Positions 50,123-60,000 of a DNA stretch of 64,000 nucleotides are shown here, piece after piece (the stretch's first letter is position 1; every line of letters begins with the position of its first letter). Position numbers and translations under genes: made by a program. Below the pieces are notes generated by a model. The model saw nothing but the letters and a program-made list of their open reading frames with translations. It was not told the DNA's origin and did no database searches. Source of the DNA: Rhodanobacter fulvus Jip2 (GTDB lineage Bacteria > Pseudomonadota > Gammaproteobacteria > Xanthomonadales > Rhodanobacteraceae); assembly GCF_000264315.1 (NCBI RefSeq), contig NZ_AJXU01000059.1, positions 36,243 to 100,242 on the forward strand. The letters run 5' to 3'.

Positions 50123-50368
50123 ATGCGTATCCCGCCGCCCTCACCGCACCACCCGCGCCTGGTCGCCGTTGCCCTGCTGTGGCTGGTGGCCGGTGCCGCG
50201 ATGCTGCTGACCACGCTGGTGCCGGCGCATACCGAGTTGCTGGGCTGGACGCCGTTGTTCTGGCTGGTCGGCGCACCGGTCATTGCGTTGCTGGGGCTGG
50301 AACCGGCGCTGCTGCCGTCGCTGGCGCGCCGGCGCCGACGGGTCGGCCACGGTGCCGTGTGGCATTGA
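50123..50368 (+). CDS. Small hypothetical membrane protein
   Basis: An 81-residue protein with two hydrophobic segments ([20 protein letters not shown] and [15 protein letters not shown]) and a basic tail (ARRRRRVG). GGAG lies 6 nt before the ATG. I do not recognise a family. It is short and could be questioned, but the ribosome binding site and membrane pattern favour a real gene. Confidence 0.6.
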   Translation: MRIPPPSPHHPRLVAVALLWLVAGAAMLLTTLVPAHTELLGWTPLFWLVGAPVIALLGLEPALLPSLARRRRRVGHGAVWH

Positions 50369-50392
50369 AAGCGGGGTTGAGCCAGGTGCCGG

Positions 50393-51877
50393 TCAGTGGC
50401 TGCCACCCTGGCGCTTGTGCTCCATCCGGCGCAGGAATTCGCGCATGATCCGCAGGTAGAGTTCGTCGCCCAGGTGGGCATCTTCCACCCCGGCGTCGAT
50501 CGACGGATTGTCGTTCACCTCGATCACCACCGGCTTGCTGCCGACCTGTTTCAGGTCGACGCCGTAAAGGCCGTTGCCGATCGGATGGGTGGCCTTCAGG
50601 GCCAGCTTCACCACCTCGGGCGGCGCATCGGCCACCGCAATCGTCTCGAAGCCGCCGCTCTTGGCCGTGCCCTTGGCGCCGTGGTTGTAGATCTGCCAGT
50701 GGCCGCGCGACATGAAGTATTTGCAGGCGTACAGCGGCTCGCGATTGAGCACGCCGATGCGCCAGTCGAACTCGGTGTAGACATATTCCTGCGCCAGCAC
50801 CAGCGCGCTGTGCTGGAACAGCCGGCCCGCCGCCTCGGCCAGCGCCTGTTCGTTTTCCACCTTCACCACGCCGCGCGAAAACGAGCCGTCGGGGATTTTC
50901 AGCACCAGCGGAAAACCCAGCCGCTCCACCACTTCATGCGTGCCCTTGGCGTCGTCGCGGTAGAGAATTTCCGTGCGAGGGACGGCAAGTTTGCGCGACA
51001 CCATCAGGTCGTTGAGGAAGATCTTGTTGGTGCAGCGGAGGATCGAGGTGGGATCGTCGATCACCACCATGCCTTCCTTCTCCGCGCGGTGGGCGAAGCG
51101 GTAGGTGTGGTTGTCCGAGGCGGTGGTTTCGCGGATGAACAGGCCGTCGTATTCGGCCAGGCGCTGGTAGTCGTTCTTGTCGATCGGGTCGACCTCGATG
51201 CCCAGCTCGCGGCCGGCGGCGATGAACGATTTCAGCGCGCGCTTGTTCGACGGCGGCATCGCCTCGTTCGGGTCCACCAGCATCGCGATGTCGTAGCGAT
51301 ACAGCTTGCGCGCCCGCGGCTTGCGCCACAGCTTCCTGGAGAAGCGGTCCAGCTCCTGCGCGAAGGCATCCTCCTGCGCGTCATCCAGCGTGTGCAAACC
51401 CACCGGCTTGATCGAACTGACCTGCCACACGCGATCGCGCTCGAACTCGATCCGCAGCAGCGGGCAGGGAAACATCTCGAACAGCTGCCGCGCCAGATCC
51501 TGCAGCGCCGGATACGCGGTCTCGCCGAAGTACACCAGGATGCCGAAGTCGGTGGTGTCGCGCCCGCCGGCGGGCAGGAAGTGGGTGAGCTTGTGGTTGA
51601 GGTCGACGATGTCCAGGCCGTACAGCGAGCGCCGGCGAAGGTCGTTCACCGTGCGCACCGAGGGCATTACCTTGTGCCCGCGTGCCTCGGCCAGCAGCGA
51701 CACGTAATAACCCGTGCCCAGGTATTTGTAGCTGCGGCAGAGGTTGATCACATGGGTACGCTCGTCGTCGGCGGCTACCGGCTGGCGCAGGTAATCCATC
51801 GCACTCATGACATCGACGGACGGGTAGTACGAGCCCCAGTCGGAGGCCTTTTCCACAACGATGACCAAACGGGCCAT
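50393..51877 (-). CDS. RimK-family ATP-grasp ligase with N-terminal RimK-like domain
   Basis: The 494-residue protein has an N-terminal region of about 190 residues (VVEKASDWGSYYPSVDVMSAMDYL) that precedes an ATP-grasp domain: FIRETTASDNHTYRFAHRAEKEG, LVLKIPDGSFSRGVVKV, and the metal-binding IEVNDNPSIDAG. RimK-like enzymes join amino acids, often glutamate, to proteins or small molecules. The substrate here is unknown. A GNAT gene lies divergently beside it, a pairing seen elsewhere for this subfamily as I recall it. The ATG at 51877 gives the family N-terminus. Confidence 0.83.
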   Translation of the reverse strand: MARLVIVVEKASDWGSYYPSVDVMSAMDYLRQPVAADDERTHVINLCRSYKYLGTGYYVSLLAEARGHKVMPSVRTVNDLRRRSLYGLDIVDLNHKLTHFLPAGGRDTTDFGILVYFGETAYPALQDLARQLFEMFPCPLLRIEFERDRVWQVSSIKPVGLHTLDDAQEDAFAQELDRFSRKLWRKPRARKLYRYDIAMLVDPNEAMPPSNKRALKSFIAAGRELGIEVDPIDKNDYQRLAEYDGLFIRETTASDNHTYRFAHRAEKEGMVVIDDPTSILRCTNKIFLNDLMVSRKLAVPRTEILYRDDAKGTHEVVERLGFPLVLKIPDGSFSRGVVKVENEQALAEAAGRLFQHSALVLAQEYVYTEFDWRIGVLNREPLYACKYFMSRGHWQIYNHGAKGTAKSGGFETIAVADAPPEVVKLALKATHPIGNGLYGVDLKQVGSKPVVIEVNDNPSIDAGVEDAHLGDELYLRIMREFLRRMEHKRQGGSH

Positions 51878-52023
51878 GACACCACTCGGGCGATATTCGA
51901 CTTTCGGCGGCGCGCCTGGTGGAAGGCGGCCGGCTGGCACAAAGCGCGCAGTTTGGCACAGCGGTGATGGGGTACAAGGGCGGGCGCTGAAGGGCTGGTA
52001 AATGGGGCGGTGGGGTGTTTTTA

Positions 52024-52161
52024 AGAGCGCCCCCTTCCGCCCTGTCGGGCACCTTCCCCCGTTGCACGGGGGAAGGGAACTGGCTGTTTCGAGGATTCCC
52101 ATCGCTTCCTTCCCCCGCTCGCGGGGGAAGGTGCCCGACAGGGCGGAAGGGGGCTGCTCTT
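52024..52161. repeat. Three-hairpin intergenic repeat, copy 2
   Basis: Outer arms AGAGCGCCCCCTTCCGCCCT-GTCGGGCACC and complement enclose two CCTTCCCCC...GGGGGAAGG-type hairpins, as in the copy at 4695-4820. The inner loops are nearly identical between copies, whereas the outer arms differ but co-vary to keep pairing. Confidence 0.85.
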
Positions 52162-52206
52162 GCTTTCCCCTCTAAACTGCAACTCTCCCCGCCACTGCTC
52201 CCAAAC

Positions 52207-52704
52207 GTGCAACCCGCATCCTCTCCCCGCATCGAAGTTCGCCATGCCAGCCTCGCCGACCTCGACGCCCTGGTCGCATTGGAGCAACACACCTTCGACA
52301 GCGACCAGCTCAGCCGCACGCAATACCGGCGGCATCTGGCCAGCGATTCGGCGCGGGTGCTGGTGGTCGATGGTGCCGGCCCATCCCTGGCCGGAGCCGC
52401 CGTGGTGTTCTTCCGCAAGGGCAGTGCGGTGGCGCGTCTGTATTCGCTGGCCACGGCCGCCGAGGCACGCGGCAAAGGCGTGGCTTCGGCGTTGATGGAA
52501 GCGGTCGAGGCAGCCGCCCGCGATCGGGGTTGCCGCCTCTTGCGGCTGGAAGTGCGTGCCGACAATCCCGCCGCCATCCGCCTTTACGAGCGACACGGCT
52601 ACCACCGCATCGGGCAGCTGGCGGCCTACTACGACGATGGCGCCGATGGCTGGCGCTATGAGGGGCCGCTGGTAAGCCGGGCGGAGCGGGAGAAGCGTCC
52701 TTGA
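52207..52704 (+). CDS. GNAT-family N-acetyltransferase
   Basis: The 165-residue protein has the acetyl-CoA pyrophosphate loop AAEARGKGVASALM and the late GNAT motif NPAAIRLYERHGYHRIG, similar to RimI. The GTG at 52207 is chosen because upstream residues come from the repeat element; no clear Shine-Dalgarno is present. It is divergent from the RimK-like gene. Confidence 0.82.
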   Translation: MQPASSPRIEVRHASLADLDALVALEQHTFDSDQLSRTQYRRHLASDSARVLVVDGAGPSLAGAAVVFFRKGSAVARLYSLATAAEARGKGVASALMEAVEAAARDRGCRLLRLEVRADNPAAIRLYERHGYHRIGQLAAYYDDGADGWRYEGPLVSRAEREKRP

Positions 52705-52712
52705 GCCGGTTT

Positions 52713-52791
52713 GGTGGGAGCGACTTCAGTCGCGATGCTCCTTCTTTGGAGCCCCACAGCAGGGCGCCGCGACTGAAGTCGCTTCCACGGA
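52713..52791. repeat. Paired REP element (GTGGGAGCG type)
   Basis: GGTGGGAGCGACTTCAGTCG and the inverted GCGACTGAAGTCGC-TTCCAC arm, slightly more diverged than the other three pairs. It lies between the convergent GNAT and kdgK genes. Confidence 0.8.
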
Positions 52792-52801
52792 GGGCGCAGC
52801 G

Positions 52802-53821
52802 TCAGCGTCGGACGTCGAACGTTTCCTCGTCCATCAGAGCCATGACGTCGGCCACGCCGACCGGGCAGAAATCGCCGGGGATGGAGTGTTTCAGGCAGCC
52901 GGCGGCCAAGCCGAAGCGGATGGTGGTGGCGCTGTCGAAACCTTCCATCAGGCCGTGCAGCACGCCGGCGGCGAACGCGTCGCCGCCGCCGATGCGGTCG
53001 ACGATACCGTCCAGTTCGCGCACCGATGCCAGCGCGCGGGTGCCGTCACGGCCAAGCAGCATCGCGCCCAGCGCATGGCGGCTGGCGTTGTGTGTCGTGC
53101 GCTGGGTGCAGGCCATGTACTGCAGTTGCGGGAAGGCTGCGAACGCCATGGCTGCGGCCGCGTCCACGCGAGCCTGCGCGTCGCCCTGGCTGAACTCGCC
53201 GCCCAGCACCACGCCGATGTCGCGATGGTCGGCAAACACGATGTGCGCGCAGGCGAACAAGTCGCGCAGGATCGCCTGCGCATCGCCACCCCAGCGTTCC
53301 CACAGGCGGGGGCGGAAATTGCCGTCGAACGACACCTTGATGCCCATGTCGCAGGCGGCCCGCGCGGCGGCAAGAGTCGCCTGCGCCGCCTGCGGGCCCA
53401 GCGCCGGGCTGATGCCGGAAAGGTGCAGCCACTGCGCACCCCGCAGCAACGTCGGCCACTCGTAGCTGTCGGCCGGCGCCGCGGCAAAAGCGGATTCGGC
53501 GCGGTCATACACCACTTCGCCCGGACGCAGGCCGGCGCCGGCGGTCATGAAGTAGAGGCCCATGCGCCCGGCGCTGCGTCGTACGTGGCGGGTGTCCACG
53601 CCGTGCCGGCGCAACTCGCCCAGCGCGGCGCTGCCCAGCGCGTTGTCGGCCACCACGCCGGCCATCGCCACGTCGTGGCCGAGGCACGCCAGTGCCACGC
53701 CCACGTTGGCCTCCGCGCCGCCGACATGCACGTCGAGGGAGGGCGTCTGCAGCAGCAACTGCTGGCTGGGGGCGCCGAGGCGCAGCAACAGTTCGCCAAA
53801 ACAAAGCACACTTGAACTCAT
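52802..53821 (-). CDS. kdgK: 2-dehydro-3-deoxygluconokinase (PfkB family)
   Basis: The 339-residue kinase phosphorylates 2-keto-3-deoxygluconate to KDPG. PfkB features are the N-terminal FGELLLRL, the GGAEANVGVALACLG motif and the C-terminal DRIGGGDAFAAGVLHGL with the catalytic Asp. Of the PfkB specificities, KdgK fits best because kduD and a DhuI-like isomerase lie 8-10 kb away in the same locus. It is divergent from a TonB receptor gene across a 280-nt control region. Confidence 0.85.
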   Translation of the reverse strand: MSSSVLCFGELLLRLGAPSQQLLLQTPSLDVHVGGAEANVGVALACLGHDVAMAGVVADNALGSAALGELRRHGVDTRHVRRSAGRMGLYFMTAGAGLRPGEVVYDRAESAFAAAPADSYEWPTLLRGAQWLHLSGISPALGPQAAQATLAAARAACDMGIKVSFDGNFRPRLWERWGGDAQAILRDLFACAHIVFADHRDIGVVLGGEFSQGDAQARVDAAAAMAFAAFPQLQYMACTQRTTHNASRHALGAMLLGRDGTRALASVRELDGIVDRIGGGDAFAAGVLHGLMEGFDSATTIRFGLAAGCLKHSIPGDFCPVGVADVMALMDEETFDVRR

Positions 53822-53868
53822 GGAGGTTTCCCGTTCGAACGACGATGGAGAATGTTGGCACAGATGGA

Positions 53869-53912
53869 TGGGTACCGGTGTCATGCATGGGATTGCGGTG
53901 TTACCGCTACCA
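53869..53912. promoter_or_regulatory. LacI-family operator-like sites between kdgK and the TonB receptor
   Basis: TGTTACCGCTACCA (53899-53912) fits the LacI-family half-site pattern TGNTANCGNTANCA exactly. ACCGGTGTCAT (53874-53884) matches the right part of a site at 63875-63890 before kduD, and TGACTAGCGGTGTCA (54019-54033) lies further on. No LacI-type gene is in the window. The rest of 53822-54103 holds no gene. Confidence 0.55.
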
Positions 53913-54103
53913 TTGCTTTGACACATAACACACTATTTTTGATGGGTTTATTATGGATTTCGTCGCTCTGCTGCGGTGCAAGATGCGATGCTCGGAGGTA
54001 GCTGTTACGTTTCCGTATGACTAGCGGTGTCATTTGCTGTTCACATGTCGCGTGGCCAGGTCGCGTGACCAGATAACGGGCAAACCTTCGGGAGGGGAAC
54101 AAC

Positions 54104-56920
54104 ATGCATCTACTCAACAGCCAGAAAAAGACACCGGTTACCGCGCTTGCGCTGGCGATCGGTCTGGCCTTGCAAACGGGCGCGGTCATGGCGCAGAACA
54201 CCAACGCGTCCAGCCAGGACAGCAGCGTGGCGCCGAGCGCCGCCGCCGCAGACAAGGACGTGACCTCGCTCACCTCGGTGACCGTGACCGGCTATCGCGC
54301 CAGCGTCGCCAAGGCGCTGGACGTGAAGCGCGGCGAGCTGGGCATGGTCGACGCGATCATGGCCGAGGACGTGGGCAAGTTTCCGGACTTGAACCTGGCC
54401 GAATCGCTGCAGCGCATTCCCGGCGTGGTCATCACCCGCGACGCTGGCGAGGGCCGCAACATCACGGTGCGCGGCCTGGGTCCGGACTTCACCCGCGTGC
54501 GCATCAACGGCATGGAGGCGCTGACCACCGTCGGCAGCAGCGACCAGAGCGGCGGCACCAACCGCAGCCGCGGTTTCGACTTCAACGTTTTCGCCGCCGA
54601 CCTGTTCTCCAGCATGATCGTGCACAAGACCGCGTCGGCCGACGTGGAAGAGGGCTCGCTGGGCGCCACGGTGGATCTGAACACCGCGCACCCGTTCGAC
54701 TATGACGGCTTCACCCTGGCGGCCAACACCGAGGCCAGCTACGGCAGCATGTCCAACAAGACCGACCCCCGCGTGTCCGGCCTGATCGCCAACACCTGGG
54801 CCGACGGCACCTTTGGCGCCTTGCTCTCGGTGGCTTATTCCGAGAAGCACACGCTGGAAGAAGGCACCGGCAGCGGTCGCTGGGCCAATGGCCCCAGCAA
54901 TGGCGGGTTCGACGAGAGTTCGCCGTTCACCGAGGCGCTGGGCGAGGACGTCTACACGCCGCGCTTCCCGCGCTACACGCAGATGCTGCATGACCAGAAG
55001 CGCCTGGGCGTCACCGGTTCGCTGCAGTGGAAGCCCAGCGCCGACACCTTGTTCACCCTGGATGCGATGTATTCCAAGATCGACGCCCAGCGCGACGAGC
55101 ACTACATCGAAGCCATCTCCTTCAGCCGCAACGTGACCAAGCTGCCCGATGGCAGCTCCTTCACCGGCAAGCCCGAGACCATCGTCAAGGACGGCTACGT
55201 CGATCCCGCCTCCGGCGGCCTGCTGTACGGCAGCTTCGACAACGTGGACGTGCGCGCGGAAAACCGCCACGACGAATGGTCCACGGTGTTCAAGCAGCTC
55301 TCCCTGACCGGCAAGCACAGCTTCTCCGACGACTTCTCGATCGACGGCAAGGTCGGCACCTCCGCGTCCAATCATGACAACCCGGTGCAGACCACGGTGA
55401 TGATGGACAAGCGCAACGTCGACAACTACAGCTACGACTACCGCGGCAACAAGTGGGCGCCGGTGATCGACTACGGCATCAGCCCGACCGACCCGACCGG
55501 CTGGAATCTCTCCACCATCCGCATGCGCCAGTCCAGCGTGGACAACGACTTCCACACCGGCGAGCTCAACTTCAACTGGCGTCTGGCGAACAGCTTCACC
55601 TTGCGTGGTGGCGTGCTGGCCAAGAACTACAAGTTCGCATCGACGGAAGCGCGCCGCACCGCCAACGAGTCAATCGTGCCCGACTTTGCCGATGGCACCA
55701 CGGTGGTTCCCACCGACCTGATCGACCAGGTCGGCCTGAAAGGCGTGTCCGGCTCGCCGGGCACCTGGGTGGTGCCGGACTTCGGCGGCATCGCCGACCA
55801 GTTCAACATCTTCAACGGCCAGGGCACTTTCGCGCTGAGCCCGTACGCGGCCAGCGAGCGCAGCGTTACCGAGAAGGACCGCGGCGGCTGGCTGATGGGT
55901 GAATTCAGCTTCAACGTCGGCTCGATTCCCGTGTCGGGCAACCTCGGCGTGCGTTACGTCAAGACCAGCCAGAGCTCGCACGGCGTCGCCGTCATCAATG
56001 GCGAAAACACCCCGGTCGAAGCCAAGCGCGACTACAACGACACGCTGCCGTCGTTGAACCTCGTGGCCGAGCTGACGCCGGACTTCCTGCTGCGCTTCGG
56101 CGCCGCCAAGGTGATGGCGCGTCCAGGCCTGGGCAGCCTCACCCCGGGCGTGACGGTCAGCGTCAGCGGCGGTGCGCGCACGGTCAAGGGCGGGAACCCG
56201 AACCTCGACCCGATCCGCGCCAAGACCTACGACTTCGCTGCCGAGTGGTACTTCAACGAAGCGTCGCTGCTCAGCGTCGGCCTGTTCTACAAGGACATCG
56301 ACAGCTTCGCGCAGAACACCAACGAGCGCCGCGCGTTCAACACCAGCGGCCTGCCCGACAGTGTGGCCATCGATCTGGGCGCCAGCCCCGATGACGATTT
56401 CTCGTTCTCGGTGCCGATCAACACGCCCGGAGGCGCACTCAAGGGCGCGGAAGCGAACTACGTGCAGACGTTCACCTTCCTGCCCGGCAAGTTCAGCAAC
56501 TTCGGCGCGCAGCTGAACTACACCTTCGTCGATTCGAAGATCCAGTACATGACCAGCAAGGGCGACAACTCGCTGAAAACGGATCTGACCGGCCTGTCGC
56601 GGCACTCCTGGAGCGCCACCCTGTTCTACCAGGGCGACCGCTTCTCCGGCCGCGTCTCGGCCACCAACCGCGACGATTACCTGATCCAGGTGCCGGGCAC
56701 CGAGCAGGGCTTCACCGACGATGTCCATGGCCAGAGCGGCAACACCTTCGTGGATGCCTCGCTGCGCTACAAGCTCAACGACAAGATGGAGTTGAGCCTG
56801 GAAGGCACCAACCTGACCAACGAACCGTCGCAGACCTGGGTCGGCGCCGGCTCGCAGCTGCCGCTGGACTACAGCGAAACGGGTCGCGTGTATCTTGTGG
56901 GCTTCCGTTACAAGCTCTGA
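54104..56920 (+). CDS. TonB-dependent receptor of the uronate locus
   Basis: The 938-residue outer-membrane receptor has a signal peptide (VTALALAIGLALQTGAVMA), a TonB-box-like SVTVTG, and plug motifs EDVGKFPDLNLAESLQRIPGVVITRDAG and VRGLGPDFTRVRINGMEA. The barrel ends in a hydrophobic-rich FRYKL. It is the carbohydrate-receptor type, and should import oligosaccharides released outside the cell. GGGAGGGG lies about 8 nt before the ATG. Confidence 0.92.
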   Translation: MHLLNSQKKTPVTALALAIGLALQTGAVMAQNTNASSQDSSVAPSAAAADKDVTSLTSVTVTGYRASVAKALDVKRGELGMVDAIMAEDVGKFPDLNLAESLQRIPGVVITRDAGEGRNITVRGLGPDFTRVRINGMEALTTVGSSDQSGGTNRSRGFDFNVFAADLFSSMIVHKTASADVEEGSLGATVDLNTAHPFDYDGFTLAANTEASYGSMSNKTDPRVSGLIANTWADGTFGALLSVAYSEKHTLEEGTGSGRWANGPSNGGFDESSPFTEALGEDVYTPRFPRYTQMLHDQKRLGVTGSLQWKPSADTLFTLDAMYSKIDAQRDEHYIEAISFSRNVTKLPDGSSFTGKPETIVKDGYVDPASGGLLYGSFDNVDVRAENRHDEWSTVFKQLSLTGKHSFSDDFSIDGKVGTSASNHDNPVQTTVMMDKRNVDNYSYDYRGNKWAPVIDYGISPTDPTGWNLSTIRMRQSSVDNDFHTGELNFNWRLANSFTLRGGVLAKNYKFASTEARRTANESIVPDFADGTTVVPTDLIDQVGLKGVSGSPGTWVVPDFGGIADQFNIFNGQGTFALSPYAASERSVTEKDRGGWLMGEFSFNVGSIPVSGNLGVRYVKTSQSSHGVAVINGENTPVEAKRDYNDTLPSLNLVAELTPDFLLRFGAAKVMARPGLGSLTPGVTVSVSGGARTVKGGNPNLDPIRAKTYDFAAEWYFNEASLLSVGLFYKDIDSFAQNTNERRAFNTSGLPDSVAIDLGASPDDDFSFSVPINTPGGALKGAEANYVQTFTFLPGKFSNFGAQLNYTFVDSKIQYMTSKGDNSLKTDLTGLSRHSWSATLFYQGDRFSGRVSATNRDDYLIQVPGTEQGFTDDVHGQSGNTFVDASLRYKLNDKMELSLEGTNLTNEPSQTWVGAGSQLPLDYSETGRVYLVGFRYKL

Positions 56921-56930
56921 CGCCGTCTGA

Positions 56931-56954
56931 CGTCCCGGTCGCAAGGCCGGGACG
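56931..56954 (+). other. Hairpin between TonB receptor and the 1268-residue protein gene
   Basis: CGTCCCGG and CCGGGACG form a perfect 8-bp stem with an 8-nt loop, but only TTGT follows. It may be an attenuator or mRNA-stabilising hairpin between the two co-oriented genes rather than a full terminator. Confidence 0.45.
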
Positions 56955-57050
56955 TTGTCGCAAGGAGCGGCACCCGCGTACCGCGCGGGTGTCGCTCACT
57001 TTCCACCGTGTGCGAGACGGCATTCCGCGCATGTTGCCGGGGGATGCACG

Positions 57051-60000
57051 ATGTCACCACGTTTCAACCGCTGTTCGCGTTACCTCCTCACACTGGCCGG
57101 CGCCTTCGCCGCCGCCCTCCCTGCCGCCGCGCAGGGCACCTCGCCGCAACTGCTGTTCCACGTTTCGGCCGACCACGGTTTCACCGCCGATCATGCCGAA
57201 GGCGATGCCGTCCCCAATTTCAAGGACAAGGTCAGCCTGGTCGCCGATGGCGCCATGGGCAAGGCGATCCAGTGGCAGGACGACGGCGTGCTGGCATGGA
57301 ATGCGCCGGGCAACATCCGCGCCGAGCGCGGCACACTTTCCTTCTTCTGGCGCTCGCGCTATCCGGTAGGCGAAGCGCCGTTCGTGATCTTCCGCGTCGG
57401 CTATGCCGACCACAGCAGCTGGGACATGGTCTGGCTGCGCATCGACTGGAACGGCCACGGCTTCGACGCCTTCGTTACCGATGCCAACCTGGCGCGCACC
57501 CGCGTCTCGTTCAAGCTGGACAAGAACCCCGACCCGAAACAGTGGATGCACCTAGCCTTCGGCTGGGATGAGGACAAGGGCGTCACCCTGTTCGTCGACG
57601 GCAAGCAGGTGGCGCGCGCCGACACCACGGGCGACTACGACGCGGCGCTGGACCAGCTCGGCCTGGCCGGACGGGTGATGGCGCCCTACCAGGTGCAGAG
57701 CCGCTACAACTTCCTGCGCGGCAGCGATGTCGACGACATCCGCGTGTATGACCGCATGCTCGACGCCCGCGATGTTTCCGCGCTGGCCCATCACGGCGAG
57801 CCGAAAACCACGGCTGACGCCACCACCTCGCCACACGCCTGGTGGCATCGCTACGGCTGGGAGGGCACGCCGCCACCCGCGTTGACCGCGCCGACAACCA
57901 GCATCCGCAAAGTCGAGTTCGCCGACGTGCGCGACCACAAGCAGTGGATGTGGAAGGGCACCGACGGCATCGCCGAAACCACCTGGCCCGGCGTGTACAA
58001 CCGCTCGCGCCTGGCCGGTCGCCACGACTACTTCACCCTGCCGGACTGGAACACCTACGTCGACGGCGGCAAGACGCTGGACCTCACCGTGCCCGCCGGC
58101 GAAGCCATCAACCGCATCGATATCCGCGGCGCCGCCTACGGCACGCTGTCGGGCAACGCCGGCACCTTGTTCACCCGGCCCGAGGGCGTGGTACGCAGCG
58201 TCAATGCCTTCCCCGCGCAAACCGGCGGCAAGTTGCGCTTCACCAACGTCGCCCAGGAAACCCCGATCCAGGAGATCTGGGGCTACGACGTCAGCAATGC
58301 GGCCGAGCCGGCGGGTACGGTCAAGCAGCGCTACCTCATCGACAGCAACGCGCTGCCGGATTACACCAACCTCGACCGCCTGCGTCATTACATCGACGGC
58401 CGTTTCGCGCCGGACGAGCGCAGCACGGTGATGGCGCTGCCCAAGGGTGCCGGCTCGCGTCCGCGCGGCGCCGACAGCTTGCCCGCGCATCCGCTGCCGA
58501 TCGTGCAGGTGCTGATTCCCTCGGGCATCGGCAGCGCGCCGGCCGCGCAGCCGCTGATCCGCAGTTGGGCCTACAGCTGGGAAAACATGCATGACGGGCT
58601 CGACGGCGTCGCCATCGATATTCCCGCGCTGAACCTGCCGGCCACGCACACCGGCCCCGACGGCAAGGTGATCCCGCTCGACATCCGCATCAAGGACCCG
58701 ATCTGGCCGGGCCGCGACATGATCGATGTATCGGTGTCGGTGAAGCCGGGCCAGAAGCGCACGCTGTGGCTGGATCTGCGCGACCGCATCCTCACCGCCG
58801 ACAGCCTGTGGATTTCCATTGCCTCGGCCGCGCCCGGCTTCAACGCGAAGTCGCTTGATGGCGCGGAGATCCGGCTGGTGTTCAAGGATCGCCAACAAGC
58901 GATCAAGGAGCACGTTGCCGACCGCTTCAACCAGGTGCGCGACAACTGGGGCTTCATGGTCGAGGAGCACACCACCTCGCGCCGCCAGCGCCTGTACGAC
59001 CGCTTGTACGCTGACATCAGCGACCTGCTGCGGGTGGACCCGGAGCATGAGCAGGGCCGCATGTACTGGAACGACATCAGCTACAACAGCCAGGGCCTGC
59101 CGCCGTTCGTGCAGCCGCAGGCGCCGGCCGGCGTGCCGCTGTGGGCGTTCCGCCAGGTGGAGGATCTGAAATACGTGCGCCGCTTCGTCGACTGGTGGAT
59201 TGACCACCGCCAGATCGCCTATGGCGACTTCGGCGGCGGCATCTCCGACGATACTGACCTCACCCAGCAGTGGCCCGGGCTCGCCCTGATGGGCGTGCAA
59301 CCCGATCGCCTCAACGCCTCGCTGACCGCGTTGTCCGATGCGGTCTACAAGAACGGCATGTTCGCCAACGGCCTCAGCACCATCGAGACCGACGAGCTGC
59401 ACTCCTACGAGGAAGGCATCAACGCCGACTCGGAAATGCTCTACCTCAACTGGGGCGATCCGCTGACCGTCGAACGGCTGATGGCCACGGTGAAGGCGCT
59501 CAACGAGCGCATCATTCTGCGCAATCCGCAAGGTCACCTGCATTTCTCCAGCGACTGGTTCGGCGGCAACAAGATCTACCGCGATCCGAACTGGCAGTGG
59601 CAGAAACCGTACTCGTTCCCGATCCTGCACCCGGCCTTCCTGCTGGGCGTGTACAACGCCGATCCCACCGGGCGCGGGTTGGTCACCGGGCTGGCGGACG
59701 GCTATCTGGCTCACGCCTATACCGACGACCAGGGCCGCTGGGCGCTACCCAACGAGATCCAGTGGTCCACCGACAAGACCCGTGGTGGCGAGCTCAACAA
59801 AGGCTCGGGCGCAGGCGACCTCATGCATCTGTTCTGGGCGGCGTGGCGCTGGAGCGGTGACGCCAACTACCTCAAGGCACTGGACTATCGCGTGGCGCGC
59901 GGTGGCCCGGACGCCATCGCCAACCTGGGCGAAAACTTCATCGACGTGCTGGCTCGCCAGGGCGACTGGGGCAAGCGTCTCGTCGATGAGGCGCAGGCCG

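Noticed and set aside
52015..52206. GNAT start at 52015
   Set aside because: The added residues are translated from the dispersed three-hairpin repeat.
57552..59714. Long antisense frame (720 codons) within the giant secreted-protein gene
   Set aside because: No family features; the plus-strand frame has a signal peptide and LamG motifs and a fitting ATG.
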